Assembly (NCBI GenBank): GCA_002306815.1
Contig: DBTA01000036.1
Location: 25,490-89,489 of the forward strand
Origin: Dehalococcoidia bacterium UBA1328
GTDB lineage: Bacteria > Chloroflexota > Dehalococcoidia > Lucifugimonadales > Lucifugimonadaceae
Direction: 5' to 3'
Length of the DNA: 64,000 nt
In this document: in pieces, positions 8,764 to 17,558 of the stretch
Numbering within the stretch: position 1 is the stretch's first letter
Layout: every line of letters begins with the position of its first letter
Position numbers and translations under genes: made by a program
The notes under the pieces: model-generated
The model's database searches: none
Told to the model about the DNA's origin: nothing
Seen by the model: the letters and a program-made list of their open reading frames with translations, nothing else

Positions 8764-9810
8764 ATGAACATTCAACAGGCAATACAGACAACCGTCGAAG
8801 GCGTTGACCTTGAACAGGATCAAGCCGCCGACGCAATGCGCGAAATCATGAGCGGTGAAGCTACCCCGGCGCAGTTCGGCGCGTTTATGACGGGAATGCG
8901 AATGAAAGGGGAGACTCCAGCCGAGATCGCCGGTATGGCGACGATCATGCGGGAGGTTTCACTTCACATCGACACCGATCTAGAAATGATCGATACCTGT
9001 GGCACTGGTGGAAGCGGTCTCGACTGGTTCAACATCTCTACAGCTTCCGCGTTTGTAGTCGCCGGAGCAGGTGTACCAGTTGCCAAGCACGGCAACCGCG
9101 CCATGTCTGGTTCGACCGGTAGCGCCGACGTGCTCGAAGCACTCGGAGTGAACATCGCACTCGGACCTAAACAGGTAAAGAACTGTTTCACAGAAGCGGG
9201 TGTCGGCTTCATGTTTGCGCAGGCGTTCCACCCCGCAATGAAGTTCGCAGGACCTCTCCGACCGCAACTCGGCATTCGCACAGTTTTCAATTTCCTCGGT
9301 CCACTCACTAACCCCGCAGGTGTAAAGCGACAGGTGATCGGTGTATCCGACGCCAAATTCGCCGAAAAAATCGCCAAGGCGCTCGAAATTCTCGGGACTG
9401 AGTATGCGTTTGTAGTGAACGCTGAAAGTGGCGCTGACGAAGTAGATATCGAAGGTCACACGCTTCTCTACCAGATCAACAAAGATGGACTGAAGCGTCG
9501 CCGGACGCGACCCGCCGATTTCGGTTTTCAGGAAGGTTTACGCGAACACCTCGTCGTTGAGTCGACAGAAGAGTCCGCGCAAATCATCAAAGATCTATTT
9601 GCAGGAGTAGGCAGCGGTCACAACCCGCCAGTTGCGCCAGAAACCTCTCGAAGAAACGTCGTTGTCCTCAACTCCGCCACAGCCCTCATGGCAGCAGGCA
9701 AAGCGGTTGCGTTCCAGGAAGCCGCGTCAATGGCCCAGGATTCGATCGACTCAGGAGCAGCGCAAGCCAAACTCGATGCTCTTATCAAAGTCAGTCAGGA
9801 ACAGTCTTGA
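8764..9810 (+). CDS. trpD: Anthranilate phosphoribosyltransferase
   Basis: Transfers phosphoribose from PRPP to anthranilate, the second step of tryptophan synthesis. 348 residues, normal length. The PRPP-binding motif is DTCGTGGSGLDWFNISTASA; it is followed by KHGNRAMSGSTGSADVLEALG, which contains the conserved GNR and SGSADVLEALG elements of the nucleoside phosphorylase class II fold. The N-terminal helical domain contains the usual GEATPAQFGAFMTGMRMKGET segment. The ATG start gives a standard N-terminus. A 48-base gap separates it from trpG, and its stop overlaps the TTG start of trpC by 4 bases. Confidence 0.97.
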   Translation: MNIQQAIQTTVEGVDLEQDQAADAMREIMSGEATPAQFGAFMTGMRMKGETPAEIAGMATIMREVSLHIDTDLEMIDTCGTGGSGLDWFNISTASAFVVAGAGVPVAKHGNRAMSGSTGSADVLEALGVNIALGPKQVKNCFTEAGVGFMFAQAFHPAMKFAGPLRPQLGIRTVFNFLGPLTNPAGVKRQVIGVSDAKFAEKIAKALEILGTEYAFVVNAESGADEVDIEGHTLLYQINKDGLKRRRTRPADFGFQEGLREHLVVESTEESAQIIKDLFAGVGSGHNPPVAPETSRRNVVVLNSATALMAAGKAVAFQEAASMAQDSIDSGAAQAKLDALIKVSQEQS

Positions 9811-10622
9811 TTCAGATTCCAGGCATTCTCGGCGAGATCGTTGAAAAGCGACTCGTCACCATTGAAGAAGCTAAGAAAAAGAAGAGCCTGTCGGAAGTCC
9901 GAACGATCGCTGAGAACTCGAACGCTCCACTTTCGTTGCAGCGTACCATCGCGTCCAAGAGCGGTATTTCGCTCATAGCCGAAATGAAGCGTTCATCACC
10001 TTCAGCGGGGTCTATGGATCCCAATCTCGATCCGGCGAATCGTGCCACTTTGTACTGCGACGCTGGCGCTGGGGCGATCTCGGTACTGACCGAACCCGAT
10101 TATTTCTCTGGTTCTATAGACGATCTTGCTGCTGTTTCCGTAATCGCACGGGTCGCCCGTGTACCGGTGCTTCGAAAAGACTTTATCGTCGACGAGTACC
10201 AAGTCTACGAAGCTCGTGCTGCAGGGGCCGACTGCATCTTACTGATCATCGCCTGCCTCGACCCAAGCCAATACGCAGACCTGTTCAATCTCTCAACCTC
10301 CATGGGCATGGATGTACTGGTGGAGGTATTCGATGAACCGGAACTCGATATTGGACTTAGCGCAGTTGAACCAAACGTAGTCGGCATCAACAACCGCAAC
10401 CTGAAGACCCTGGAAACTTCGTTAGAAGTCTTCGAAAACCTCGCGAAAAAGATTCCCGACGACCGGATCAAAGTGGCCGAGAGCGGAATGAAAAACGCCG
10501 CTGACGTAGAAAGAATGGGACAAGCAGGTGCGAAAGCCGTTCTTGTAGGCGAGTCGCTTATGAAAGCCGGAAACGACGTAAGCGAGCTCGCCCAGGCAAT
10601 GTCAGCCGTCGAAGTTGGGTAG
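9807..10622 (+). CDS. trpC: Indole-3-glycerol phosphate synthase
   Basis: Catalyses ring closure of CdRP to indole-3-glycerol phosphate. 271 residues, a TIM barrel. Diagnostic segments are SLIAEMKRSSPSAGSMDP (catalytic Lys in the E-K-R-x-SPS block), SVLTEPDYFSG, VLRKDFIVDEYQVYEARAAG, VGINNRNLKTLETS and VAESGM. The start is TTG at 9807, within a TTGA overlap with the trpD stop. A Shine-Dalgarno AGGA at 9797-9800 is six bases away, which supports this unusual start codon. Its product would be the substrate of TrpAB, whose genes are not in the window. Confidence 0.96.
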   Translation: MIQIPGILGEIVEKRLVTIEEAKKKKSLSEVRTIAENSNAPLSLQRTIASKSGISLIAEMKRSSPSAGSMDPNLDPANRATLYCDAGAGAISVLTEPDYFSGSIDDLAAVSVIARVARVPVLRKDFIVDEYQVYEARAAGADCILLIIACLDPSQYADLFNLSTSMGMDVLVEVFDEPELDIGLSAVEPNVVGINNRNLKTLETSLEVFENLAKKIPDDRIKVAESGMKNAADVERMGQAGAKAVLVGESLMKAGNDVSELAQAMSAVEVG

Positions 10623-10626
10623 CACA

Positions 10627-11283
10627 GTGTCTAGCACCAACACTCAAATCAAAATTTGCGGATTACGCGACTCTGATTCGGCGGTCGCAGCCGCCGACGC
10701 TGGCGCGAATTTTCTCGGATTCAACTTCGTCGACAGTTCAAAGCGCCAAATAAGTGCTGAAAACTGCATCGCGGTTCTCGATGAATACCGGTGGACCAAG
10801 AAAACACAGAACGACCCTCTAGTCGTCGGACTCTTCAGAAATCAGGATCCAGTTGAAGTCAACCAACTCGCTCGTGCAGTTGGATTCGACTACCTCCAGC
10901 TATGCGGTGATGAAGATGCTGACTACATCTCGAAAATCGAACTACCTTTATTCAAGCAGGTCTTCGTAAAACCCGAATGGTCAACGAGCGACGTCGATTC
11001 TGAAGTTTCGCCGTTCCTCGACGATGGGCACGGGATCGTGCTCGACAGCTTTTCAAAGGGCTTTCTCGGTGGCTCGGGTAAAACATTCAACTGGGAATCT
11101 GCTCAAACCGTGGCGAACCGCGAAAAAGTTCTCCTCGCCGGCGGACTCAATCCTGAAAACGTTCAAAGCGCGGTATCCCAACTATCACCCTGGGGGGTCG
11201 ACGTCGCGAGCGGCGTTGAAGTCGATGGCGTTAAGGACGCGAACCTCATTCGAGCGTTCATCAAAGCAGTTCGAAGCGCCTAA
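10627..11283 (+). CDS. trpF: Phosphoribosylanthranilate isomerase
   Basis: Isomerises phosphoribosylanthranilate to CdRP, the third step of the pathway. About 218 residues, TIM barrel. The N-terminal IKICGLRDSDSAVAAADAGA with the catalytic Cys in KICG is diagnostic. GANFLGFNFVDSSKRQIS, LVGLFRNQ, LQLCGDE and the phosphate-binding VLLAGGLNPENV and GVDVASGVE complete the family pattern. I prefer GTG at 10627 (MSSTNTQIKICG); TTG at 10615 would overlap the trpC stop and is possible. It is the last recognised gene of the tryptophan operon. Confidence 0.95.
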   Translation: MSSTNTQIKICGLRDSDSAVAAADAGANFLGFNFVDSSKRQISAENCIAVLDEYRWTKKTQNDPLVVGLFRNQDPVEVNQLARAVGFDYLQLCGDEDADYISKIELPLFKQVFVKPEWSTSDVDSEVSPFLDDGHGIVLDSFSKGFLGGSGKTFNWESAQTVANREKVLLAGGLNPENVQSAVSQLSPWGVDVASGVEVDGVKDANLIRAFIKAVRSA

Positions 11284-11400
11284 GTCTTCTCGCAAGACAC
11301 CAAAACCCATTGGCAACTCGCCCAATGACCAGCGTAAACTGCGTCGGCACTTTTCAGTGTCCAAGATTAGTTCATGACTTCCGCTGGAGCAGCAAACCAT

Positions 11401-12411
11401 ATGTCCGACAAACTTCGAATGGCCCAGTATGGCACCAAGCACGGTCATGCTCAGGGAGTATTGCGGGTGATGCTCGATCATCCGGAAGTGGATGTAGTCG
11501 GAATTTACGAGCCAGATACGGCACGACGAAAGCAGGTCGAAAATCTCGAAACCTGGAACGAAGTCAAATTCGTCGATAGCCCGTCCGAGTTCCTTGACGA
11601 CTCCTCCGTGGTTTGCGTGTCTTCAGAGGGAACTAACAAAGAAAGCCTAGGATTCACCGAGGAGATCGTGAACGCAGGAAAGCACGTCTTCTACGACAAG
11701 CCGGCAGGAGACGATTACCAACGATTCGAAAGAATCGTGGAAAAAGCCCGCAACCAGAACACTATGATCCAGATGGGCTACATGTTCCGTAAACACGACG
11801 GATTCGAGCGTATTGCGGAGTGGGTGCTATCTGGATTCCTTGGTCAAGTTTTTCAGGTTAGAGCACACATGTCGACCAATGTGCCTGAGAAAAATCCCGA
11901 AGGTACACAAACTGGTAGAGAGGGTTACGCTCACTTCAAAGGCGGAATCATGTACGACCTTGGAGGACACATGCTTGACCAGATCGTTTGGTTGCTGGGT
12001 CGACCTAACCGCGTAACCCACTTCTTCCAGAACGCTGCCTCTGAAACCCGCGGCGTTATGGACAACACACTCGGCGTGCTCGAATACGGAAACGCCATTG
12101 CAACTGTGGATATTGCCGCGATGGAAGCCCGTCCGATGGCTCGACGCTTCGAGGTTTACGGGACCAAGGGAACCGCAATCATGGAGCCGTTCGAACCTGC
12201 CGACACGATCCAACTAACTCTCGAAGAAGCGCAGGCTGGTTACGAAAAAGGCATCAACATTGTGAACATTGAGGATCGCCCCAGGTACGTCGATACATTC
12301 GCAGAGCTCGTTCGCAACATAAAAGGCGAATCACAACCACTTCGGTCGTGGGATCACGAATTACTCGTACAGGAAACCCTCATGAGGGTCACTGGCGGTC
12401 TCACGGGCTAA
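11401..12411 (+). CDS. Gfo/Idh/MocA family NAD(P)-dependent oxidoreductase
   Basis: About 336 residues. The N-terminal Rossmann domain holds a degenerate nucleotide-binding loop (YGTKHGHAQGVLRVMLDHP). It also holds HVFYDKPAGDDY, the family's EKP-like motif in the form DKP, where the lysine takes part in catalysis. The C-terminal alpha/beta domain shows GGIMYDLGGHMLDQIVWLLG, whose D-x-G-x-H-x-x-D pattern is typical of this family and supplies the catalytic His. Family members oxidise or reduce sugars, inositols and related polyols; the substrate cannot be told here. Start ATG 11401 gives the shortest natural N-terminus; ATG 11374 in the same frame is an alternative. It lies 117 bases after trpF and may be a separate unit. 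Confidence 0.88.
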   Translation: MSDKLRMAQYGTKHGHAQGVLRVMLDHPEVDVVGIYEPDTARRKQVENLETWNEVKFVDSPSEFLDDSSVVCVSSEGTNKESLGFTEEIVNAGKHVFYDKPAGDDYQRFERIVEKARNQNTMIQMGYMFRKHDGFERIAEWVLSGFLGQVFQVRAHMSTNVPEKNPEGTQTGREGYAHFKGGIMYDLGGHMLDQIVWLLGRPNRVTHFFQNAASETRGVMDNTLGVLEYGNAIATVDIAAMEARPMARRFEVYGTKGTAIMEPFEPADTIQLTLEEAQAGYEKGINIVNIEDRPRYVDTFAELVRNIKGESQPLRSWDHELLVQETLMRVTGGLTG

Positions 12412-12420
12412 TAAACGAAT

Positions 12421-12439
12421 TCTCTCCTATGAGGAGAGA
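12421..12439. terminator. Hairpin between convergent genes
   Basis: TCTCTCC (12421-12427) and GGAGAGA (12433-12439) form a perfect 7-bp stem with a TATGA loop. It lies between the convergent oxidoreductase and pentapeptide-repeat genes. On the minus strand it is followed by an AT-rich run. There is no long T tract, so terminator strength is uncertain. Confidence 0.45.
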
Positions 12440-12456
12440 GCGGATCAAATCAGTCC

Positions 12457-12879
12457 CTATCCGTGCGCCCTCACATCAACGCCTTCAGGCCAGGCGACTT
12501 TGAAAATCTGTGCAGTTCGAAAATTTGCACCCTCAATATTCGCCTCACGAAGAACGCAGCGATACATATTAGCGCTACTGAAATCAGCGTTCGAAACATC
12601 AGATCCAGTGCAATTCGTTCGGTAAAGCGTCGTTTTTTTCATCGAAGCACCCGAAAGATTTGCACGCCGCAAGCTAGCTTCGGAGAACACTGCCTCATCT
12701 AAGTTCGCACCTGATAGATCAGCGCGTTCGAGGTTGGCACGAGAAAAATCTCGACCTCGCAAATCGCGTCCGCTTAGGTCCGCTCCACTCAAATCCAGTT
12801 GCTCGGGCGAATTAGCGCGATGCCACGCGGTCATATCTTCCGCAGAGCCATCCAACACCTTCAAATGTTTCTGATTCAT
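12457..12879 (-). CDS. Pentapeptide-repeat protein
   Basis: About 140 residues. After a short N-terminal segment ending HRANSPEQ, almost the whole protein consists of A(D/N)LxG-type pentapeptides. Examples are LSGADLSGRDLRGRDF, ADLSGANLDEAVF and ANMYRCVLREANIEGANF, which would fold into a right-handed quadrilateral beta helix. Roughly 17 repeats are visible. Some family members mimic DNA and bind gyrase (Qnr, MfpA), but most have no known role, and nothing here singles out a function. I start at ATG 12879. The frame stays open to 13107, but that part has no repeats and poor coding character. A CATAAT lies only six bases before the ATG, so a leaderless mRNA is possible. Confidence 0.75.
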   Translation of the reverse strand: MNQKHLKVLDGSAEDMTAWHRANSPEQLDLSGADLSGRDLRGRDFSRANLERADLSGANLDEAVFSEASLRRANLSGASMKKTTLYRTNCTGSDVSNADFSSANMYRCVLREANIEGANFRTAQIFKVAWPEGVDVRAHG

Positions 12880-13102
12880 GTTCGAATTATGCGATTCCGT
12901 GCCCTGTAAGTCGAACTTTCTCTTGAGAATTTCGTCAGATTTGTACCGTGTTTCAAGAATTTCAGAAATTGAAACACCTTTGAAACACATTTCGGCTAAT
13001 TTATATCTCTGTAATTTGGTTGGCACGTGTTGCCAGCTATGAGACAACGCAGCTTGCAAGTAAAATTCCCGCTGCGGAAACAGGACTTGCTGGCCGGATC
13101 GA

Positions 13103-13114
13103 CACAATTTTGTG
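13103..13114. promoter_or_regulatory. Short inverted repeat upstream of glutamine synthetase
   Basis: CACAA and TTGTG flank a TT spacer, 45 bases before the glutamine synthetase start and next to a CATAAT -10-like box. It could be an operator, but such short palindromes arise by chance. Confidence 0.25.
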
Positions 13115-13158
13115 ATTCATAATGCGAGTTTCAGGAAAGAAGCACGAGGAAAATCAAG

Positions 13159-14184
13159 ATGGTGTATATAGCCGAATATATTTGGATTGACGGCACCGAG
13201 CCGACCACCAAACTCCGGTCAAAAGCTCAGGTGATCGAAGATGGTAAAGAGCCTGGAATCTGGGGCTTTGACGGTTCATCGACCAACCAGGCGGCCGGCG
13301 ACCAGTCTGACGTTGTTCTCAACCCTGTTCTTGTCACTCCAGACCCACTTCGCAAGGGCGACAACAAGCTCGTTCTCTGTGAGACTCTTCTCACGGACAT
13401 GACCCCTCATCCGACCAACACTAGAGCAAAGTGCGCGGCTACAGCTGAAAAGTACGGCGACCTTGACACATGGTTCGGTCTTGAGCAGGAATACACCTTC
13501 TTCGAAGGCATTGCTCCTCTCGGATGGCCAGACAACGGCTTCCCTGCACCTCAGGGTGGTTACTACTGTGGTGTTGGAGCTGACGAAATCTTCGGTCGAC
13601 AAGTTGTAAACGCTCACCTCGAAGCACTTATTTACGCAGGCATCCATGTTTCAGGTATCAACGCTGAAGTTATGCCTGGTCAGTGGGAATTCCAGATCGG
13701 CCCGGTATCTGCTCCGGCAGTTGCTGACGAACTCTGGATAGCACGCTGGTTGCTCTACCGAATTGCCGAGGACTTCAAGGGTCCGAAGGGCATGCCAATT
13801 TCAGCCACTCTGGCTCCAAAGCCTGTTGCAGGTGACTGGAACGGTGCTGGTTGCCACACCAACTTCTCAACTACAGAAATGCGTGAGTCATACGACGCAT
13901 GTGTCGCTGCGGCTGAGGCTCTCGGCGCTGATGGCAAGCCGGAACTTCACATCAGCAACTACGGTGCAGGTGTTGAAGACCGACTAACCGGTGCTCACGA
14001 GACGCAGCGATACGACCAGTTCTCATACGGCGTGTCCGACCGTGGTGCTTCGATCCGAATCCCATGGCAGGTCGAAAAGGCTGGCAAAGGTTATATCGAA
14101 GACCGCCGGCCAAACGCAAACTGTGACCCTTACGTCACAACCCAGATGATCATGGACACTGTCTGCTCAGCAGCAAAGTCGTAA
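13159..14184 (+). CDS. glnII: Glutamine synthetase type II (eukaryotic-type)
   Basis: ATP-dependent assimilation of ammonia onto glutamate in the cytoplasm. At 341 residues it is far shorter than GSI (about 470), and the motifs are those of GSII. These are IWGFDGSSTNQA, the metal-binding FGLEQEYTFF, GYYCGVGADEIFGR, NAEVMPGQWEFQIGP, WNGAGCHTNFSTTEM and IRIPWQVEKAGKGYIEDR. The ATG follows an AGGA-type Shine-Dalgarno (GAGGAAAATCAAG). It is flanked by a strong terminator and has no nitrogen-regulator gene beside it. GSII is not regulated by GlnE adenylylation, and the adenylylation-site loop of GSI is absent. Confidence 0.95.
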   Translation: MVYIAEYIWIDGTEPTTKLRSKAQVIEDGKEPGIWGFDGSSTNQAAGDQSDVVLNPVLVTPDPLRKGDNKLVLCETLLTDMTPHPTNTRAKCAATAEKYGDLDTWFGLEQEYTFFEGIAPLGWPDNGFPAPQGGYYCGVGADEIFGRQVVNAHLEALIYAGIHVSGINAEVMPGQWEFQIGPVSAPAVADELWIARWLLYRIAEDFKGPKGMPISATLAPKPVAGDWNGAGCHTNFSTTEMRESYDACVAAAEALGADGKPELHISNYGAGVEDRLTGAHETQRYDQFSYGVSDRGASIRIPWQVEKAGKGYIEDRRPNANCDPYVTTQMIMDTVCSAAKS

Positions 14185-14212
14185 TCGGAATCTCTCAAAA
14201 GCTAATCGTAAC

Positions 14213-14239
14213 AAGGGGATGGCAAATGCCATCCCCTTT
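14213..14239 (+). terminator. Intrinsic terminator after glutamine synthetase
   Basis: AAGGGGATGGC (14213-14223) pairs with GCCATCCCCTT (14228-14238) around an AAAT loop. It begins 29 bases after the glnII stop. The T tract is short (TTT), but the stem is strong. Confidence 0.75.
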
Positions 14240-14351
14240 CTCGTTGGAATACAAATCACTCAAACCAACTTAAATCTCCAATTACAACCGGGGTCAGATA
14301 GCCTTATATATGCCATCTAAATAACCATTTCAAATCCCGGTACTCCAGACC

Positions 14352-15623
14352 ATTACTAAACTCAGGTCAATCAACTACGGTTGGATAGTCGTACTCGGCA
14401 CAGCGCTAATGCTGTTCGGTGGCGCCGGTTCACGCTTCTCGTTCGGCGTTTTTCTGAAACCTGTTACCGAAGAGTTCGACTGGAGCAGAGGCTCGCTCGC
14501 AGGGGCGCTTGCCCTCGCGGGACTCGCAACAGGTGGACTGCGACCTTTGGCTGGACTGCTCGCTGACCGTTACGACCCGAAAATGGTCGCTGCGTCTGGC
14601 GTGTTAATTGGTGGCCTCGCGCTGCTCGTGATGTCCCGAGTCGAAACACTCTGGCATGTCTACGTCACATTCGTAATCATGGGGATCGGCTTTACGCTTG
14701 CGTCACCTAGTGCCGTCGCAAAGATCGTAAGTGCATGGTTCACCCGTAGACGAGCTCTTGCAATGTCAGTAGCCGGTACTGGCTCAGCGGCCGGCGAGAC
14801 CGCCCTGGTGCCGATTGCGGCGATTTCTGTCGCTTACATAGGATGGCGCGAGGGCTACATGATCCTCGGCGCAATCCTTCTTGTCCTCATTCTCCCGCTG
14901 GTGCTGTTTCTACTCCGCAGCAGACCCAAACCCGGACAACACGCCGACGGATACGTCGAAGGTAGAGAGCTTGACGAGACCGACCTCAGCAGTTGGTCTG
15001 CAAATCCCAACATTGGACTTTCACTGGGTAAAGCGTGCCGTACAGGACTCTTCTGGCGACTTACCTTCGGGTTCTTCATATGAGGCTACACAATGGGCTT
15101 CGTGAATGCCCACTTCGTCGCCTACGCGACAGATCTAGGTGCAACTACTGTACAGGGTGCGCTTGCCCTCGCGACGGTTGGTATTGCGGGACTGACCGGG
15201 GGACTCGGATTCGGCTACTTAGCTGATCGTTTTGGTCGACGCCCGCTACTCTCGATCGCGTATGGAATGCGAGCCCTTGGCTACGCCGTGATACTCATGG
15301 CAACAACCCTACCGCTCGCTATAGCTGGAATCGTAATCATCGGTAGCTCTTGGACTTCTGTGATATCGCTCACCGGGACAGTCACATCTGACGAGTTTGG
15401 TCTTCGGAGGTTAGGAACGATTTACGGCACTATGTTCATGGTCATGCCGTTCGGTGCATCAAGTGCAGTATGGCTGGCGGGTCAACTTTACGACATGCAC
15501 GGTAATTACAATCTTGCAATGTGGATCAGCCTCGTAATGGGAGTGATTGCTGCTTTGGCAATTGCGCTACCAAGCACCGGCATTTCAAAACGCATATGGC
15601 CCGAAACAGCCCCCGCCAAATAA
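14352..15623 (+). pseudogene. MFS transporter (monocarboxylate/oxalate antiporter type) with in-frame TGA
   Basis: One continuous frame encodes a 12-TM major facilitator. It opens with INYGWIVVLGTALMLFGG and includes the GLLADRYDPKMVAASG loop in the N-half and FGYLADRFGRRPLL in the C-half. Two defects are visible. First, TGA at 15081-15083 interrupts FGFFI-stop-GYTMGFVNAHFV, where relatives usually have Cys before the glycine; the frame is unchanged on both sides. Second, there is no ATG, GTG or TTG between the upstream stop (14322) and the middle of TM1. Translation would need an ATT (14352) or a start inside TM1 (ATG 14409). I therefore call it a recent pseudogene. Readthrough or a sequencing error remain possible. 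Relatives import small organic acids. Confidence 0.8.
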
Positions 15624-15700
15624 CAAAACAGCGGAATATCATCCTGAATTCATTTTCAGGATCTCCAACACACTCACGCGTCCCAAACCCAACGCGCCGA

Positions 15701-16192
15701 TTAGATCCAGCGACCGGTGTTTCGCTCGTACTTGGTGTACGCTTCGCCGAACTTGCGAGCCAGGTACGCCTCTTCCCGCCTAATAACCAATGCAGTTAAC
15801 GCAGCCACACCGAAGAAAACGGAGATCAACATTGCCATTGCGTTAAACGCGATAGCGATCCCGGCGGCGATCAGCAGGAATCCAGAATAAATGGGATTCC
15901 GTGTACGCTTGAACGGACCTGTCATGACAAGCGTTTCCGTCGGTTCACCTGGCTCCGGATGCTCGCCATGCGCTATCATGGTTCGCCACGCCCAGGCGAT
16001 AAGCAGTATTCCTGCCAGAACTAGCACTACGCCAATGACAACTCCTGTCATGCCTCCAATGATTTCGCTGCGCCAGATGAATATGTGGATCAGCGCACCT
16101 ACAAACACTGGCACCCCGAATATCACCGGTGGAAGTGCGGGTAGGTTAAGTTCAGGCTCATTATGGTTTTGATCACTTCCAGTGGTCATCAC
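15701..16192 (-). CDS. Isoprenylcysteine carboxyl methyltransferase-family membrane protein
   Basis: 163 residues with four or five hydrophobic helices. The C-terminal signature TGPFKRTRNPIYSGFLL, followed by EEAYLARKFGEAYTKYERN, is the ICMT/PEMT (NnrU-like) pattern. There, R-N-P-x-Y and the E-x-x-L-x-x-x-F-G-x-x-Y-x-x-Y block bind S-adenosylmethionine. Bacterial members methylate unknown lipophilic or thiol substrates. The start overlaps the end of the upstream FAD-oxidoreductase frame by 20 bases, so the two were probably one transcript. It is the only intact gene in a patch where both neighbours carry in-frame stops. Confidence 0.85.
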   Translation of the reverse strand: MMTTGSDQNHNEPELNLPALPPVIFGVPVFVGALIHIFIWRSEIIGGMTGVVIGVVLVLAGILLIAWAWRTMIAHGEHPEPGEPTETLVMTGPFKRTRNPIYSGFLLIAAGIAIAFNAMAMLISVFFGVAALTALVIRREEAYLARKFGEAYTKYERNTGRWI

Positions 16193-17552
16193 CCGCCTCC
16201 GTCCCTAGTTTCTCTAATGGCAAACCTTCCATGGCCGATGCCGAATCGAGGATCACGTTAGCCGCGACTAGTCTGTCCTGTAACTCTCCTATCGAAACAT
16301 TACGCGAATGGCCGTCGTGTGCCAGTGAAATTGCCGCTGCAGTTCCCGCTGCTTGTCCCATTCCCATCGCGTTAGCCGTAACTCGACTCGAAGCAAGTGC
16401 TTCTGAAGTTGCAGAATGGCATCGACCAGCAACCCATAGATTCTCGATTCCTTGTGGCAACAAAGTTCTGTATGAAATATCGTACGGCGGGACTATAGGC
16501 ATGTTGTGGTAACCCGATTCGCCTTGGGGATGTTTATCGATTCGCCAGGCACCAAGAACCACGACGTCGTCTTGTCGTTTTGCAGTACGAATATCGTCTC
16601 CGATCAATGTGTAGTCACCAACAATTCGCCTTGATTCCCTCGAACCAGCGGTTGGTCCGCTGGTGAAGAAGTAGGCATCTTTGAACTCAATAAGCGCCTC
16701 TTTCCACAGTTCAAACATTTTCTAGGCATCCCGACGCCCCTGTATTTCGGCATTCGTCCAGTCGTCCGGGTTCGTCGCGTCGCCAGGAGTGCGAATAACG
16801 TTGAAATAGATGTCTCTGCCAGAGAACGTCGCTGGCCACGGACCGCCGTACAGACCAATTTTGCCTTCTGCACGCGCTTTTTCCAGAACCGCTGCACATT
16901 TACGACGAAGCTCAAAAGTTAGCTCAACAAAACCGATACGGAAATGCAAGCTCATAGGCTGGAGCGACTCTGCTTTTTCGTATGGGCAGCCTGCCCATGC
17001 CGCAACATCCGCGTCGCCAGTAGCATCAATAACAGTCCTGGGTTTGATTGCTACCAGGCCGTCCTTGTTGCTCGCTATTACGGTGTCAACCCGTTCGCCC
17101 TTGACAATCACATCCGATACCTGGGTGTGAAACAGGGATCGAACACCCGACTCAGTCAGCACATCATCAGACGCCTTCTTGAATCGCTCAGGATCGGTTC
17201 TCGGTATAACTCGATCCGGATATTTTTCAACCTCGGTGAAATCACCGTTTACGTTGTACGACAAATTGGGAGACTGACCCGACTGGACAACCCCCATACG
17301 TTCGAGCATCTCGAAGACAAGACCACCGACAACCGGCTTACCTGTCCCTTCGTAAACAAAGCCATCAAACGCCGATCCGATGATGTTCGTGAAGAAACCT
17401 CCAGCGAACCCCATCCGGTCAACCGCCATAACCGAGGCACCGTTCCGAGCGGCGGCAACTGCTGCACCAATACCCGCAAGACCCGTGCCACACACCAGGA
17501 CATCTGGTTTCGCAACTAAGGGGAGTGATTTAGTGTATTGGACAACAGCCAT
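16173..17552 (-). pseudogene. FAD-dependent oxidoreductase interrupted by in-frame TAG
   Basis: Two same-frame pieces (17552 to 16722, then from 16718) make one FAD-dependent dehydrogenase of about 459 codons. The FAD-binding dinucleotide motif is DVLVCGTGLAGIGAAVAAAR near the N-terminus. TVIDATGDADVAAWAGCP and, in the second piece, SRESRRIVGDYTL and LWVAGRCHSATSEALASSR are typical of the FAD_oxidored family. TAG at 16722-16724 splits NAEIQGRRDA from KMFELWKEAL, with one stop codon exactly replacing one residue and no frameshift. A TGG or CAG to TAG change would explain it. Restart at ATG 16718 could make a C-terminal fragment without the N-terminal FAD motif, which is unlikely to work. The substrate is unknown. 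Confidence 0.82.
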
Positions 17553-17558
17553 TGGTCT

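Noticed and set aside
12880..13107. N-terminal extension of the pentapeptide-repeat protein
   Set aside because: No repeats, no ribosome site, and it runs into the glnII promoter region.
15094..15112. Stem after the MFS UGA as a selenocysteine insertion element
   Set aside because: The loop lacks a G in its first two positions and the spacing is short; selenoprotein MFS transporters are not known. Left only as a check in the finding.
14409..15623. Reading the MFS region as two separate small genes (14409-15083 and 15093-15623)
   Set aside because: They share one frame and together make a single 12-TM transporter; the break is one stop codon.
16173..17552. Genome-wide stop-codon reassignment as explanation of the in-frame TGA and TAG
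   Set aside because: TAA, TAG and TGA all end intact genes in the window (for example trpS with TAG, trpD with TGA), and the interrupted genes use different stops.
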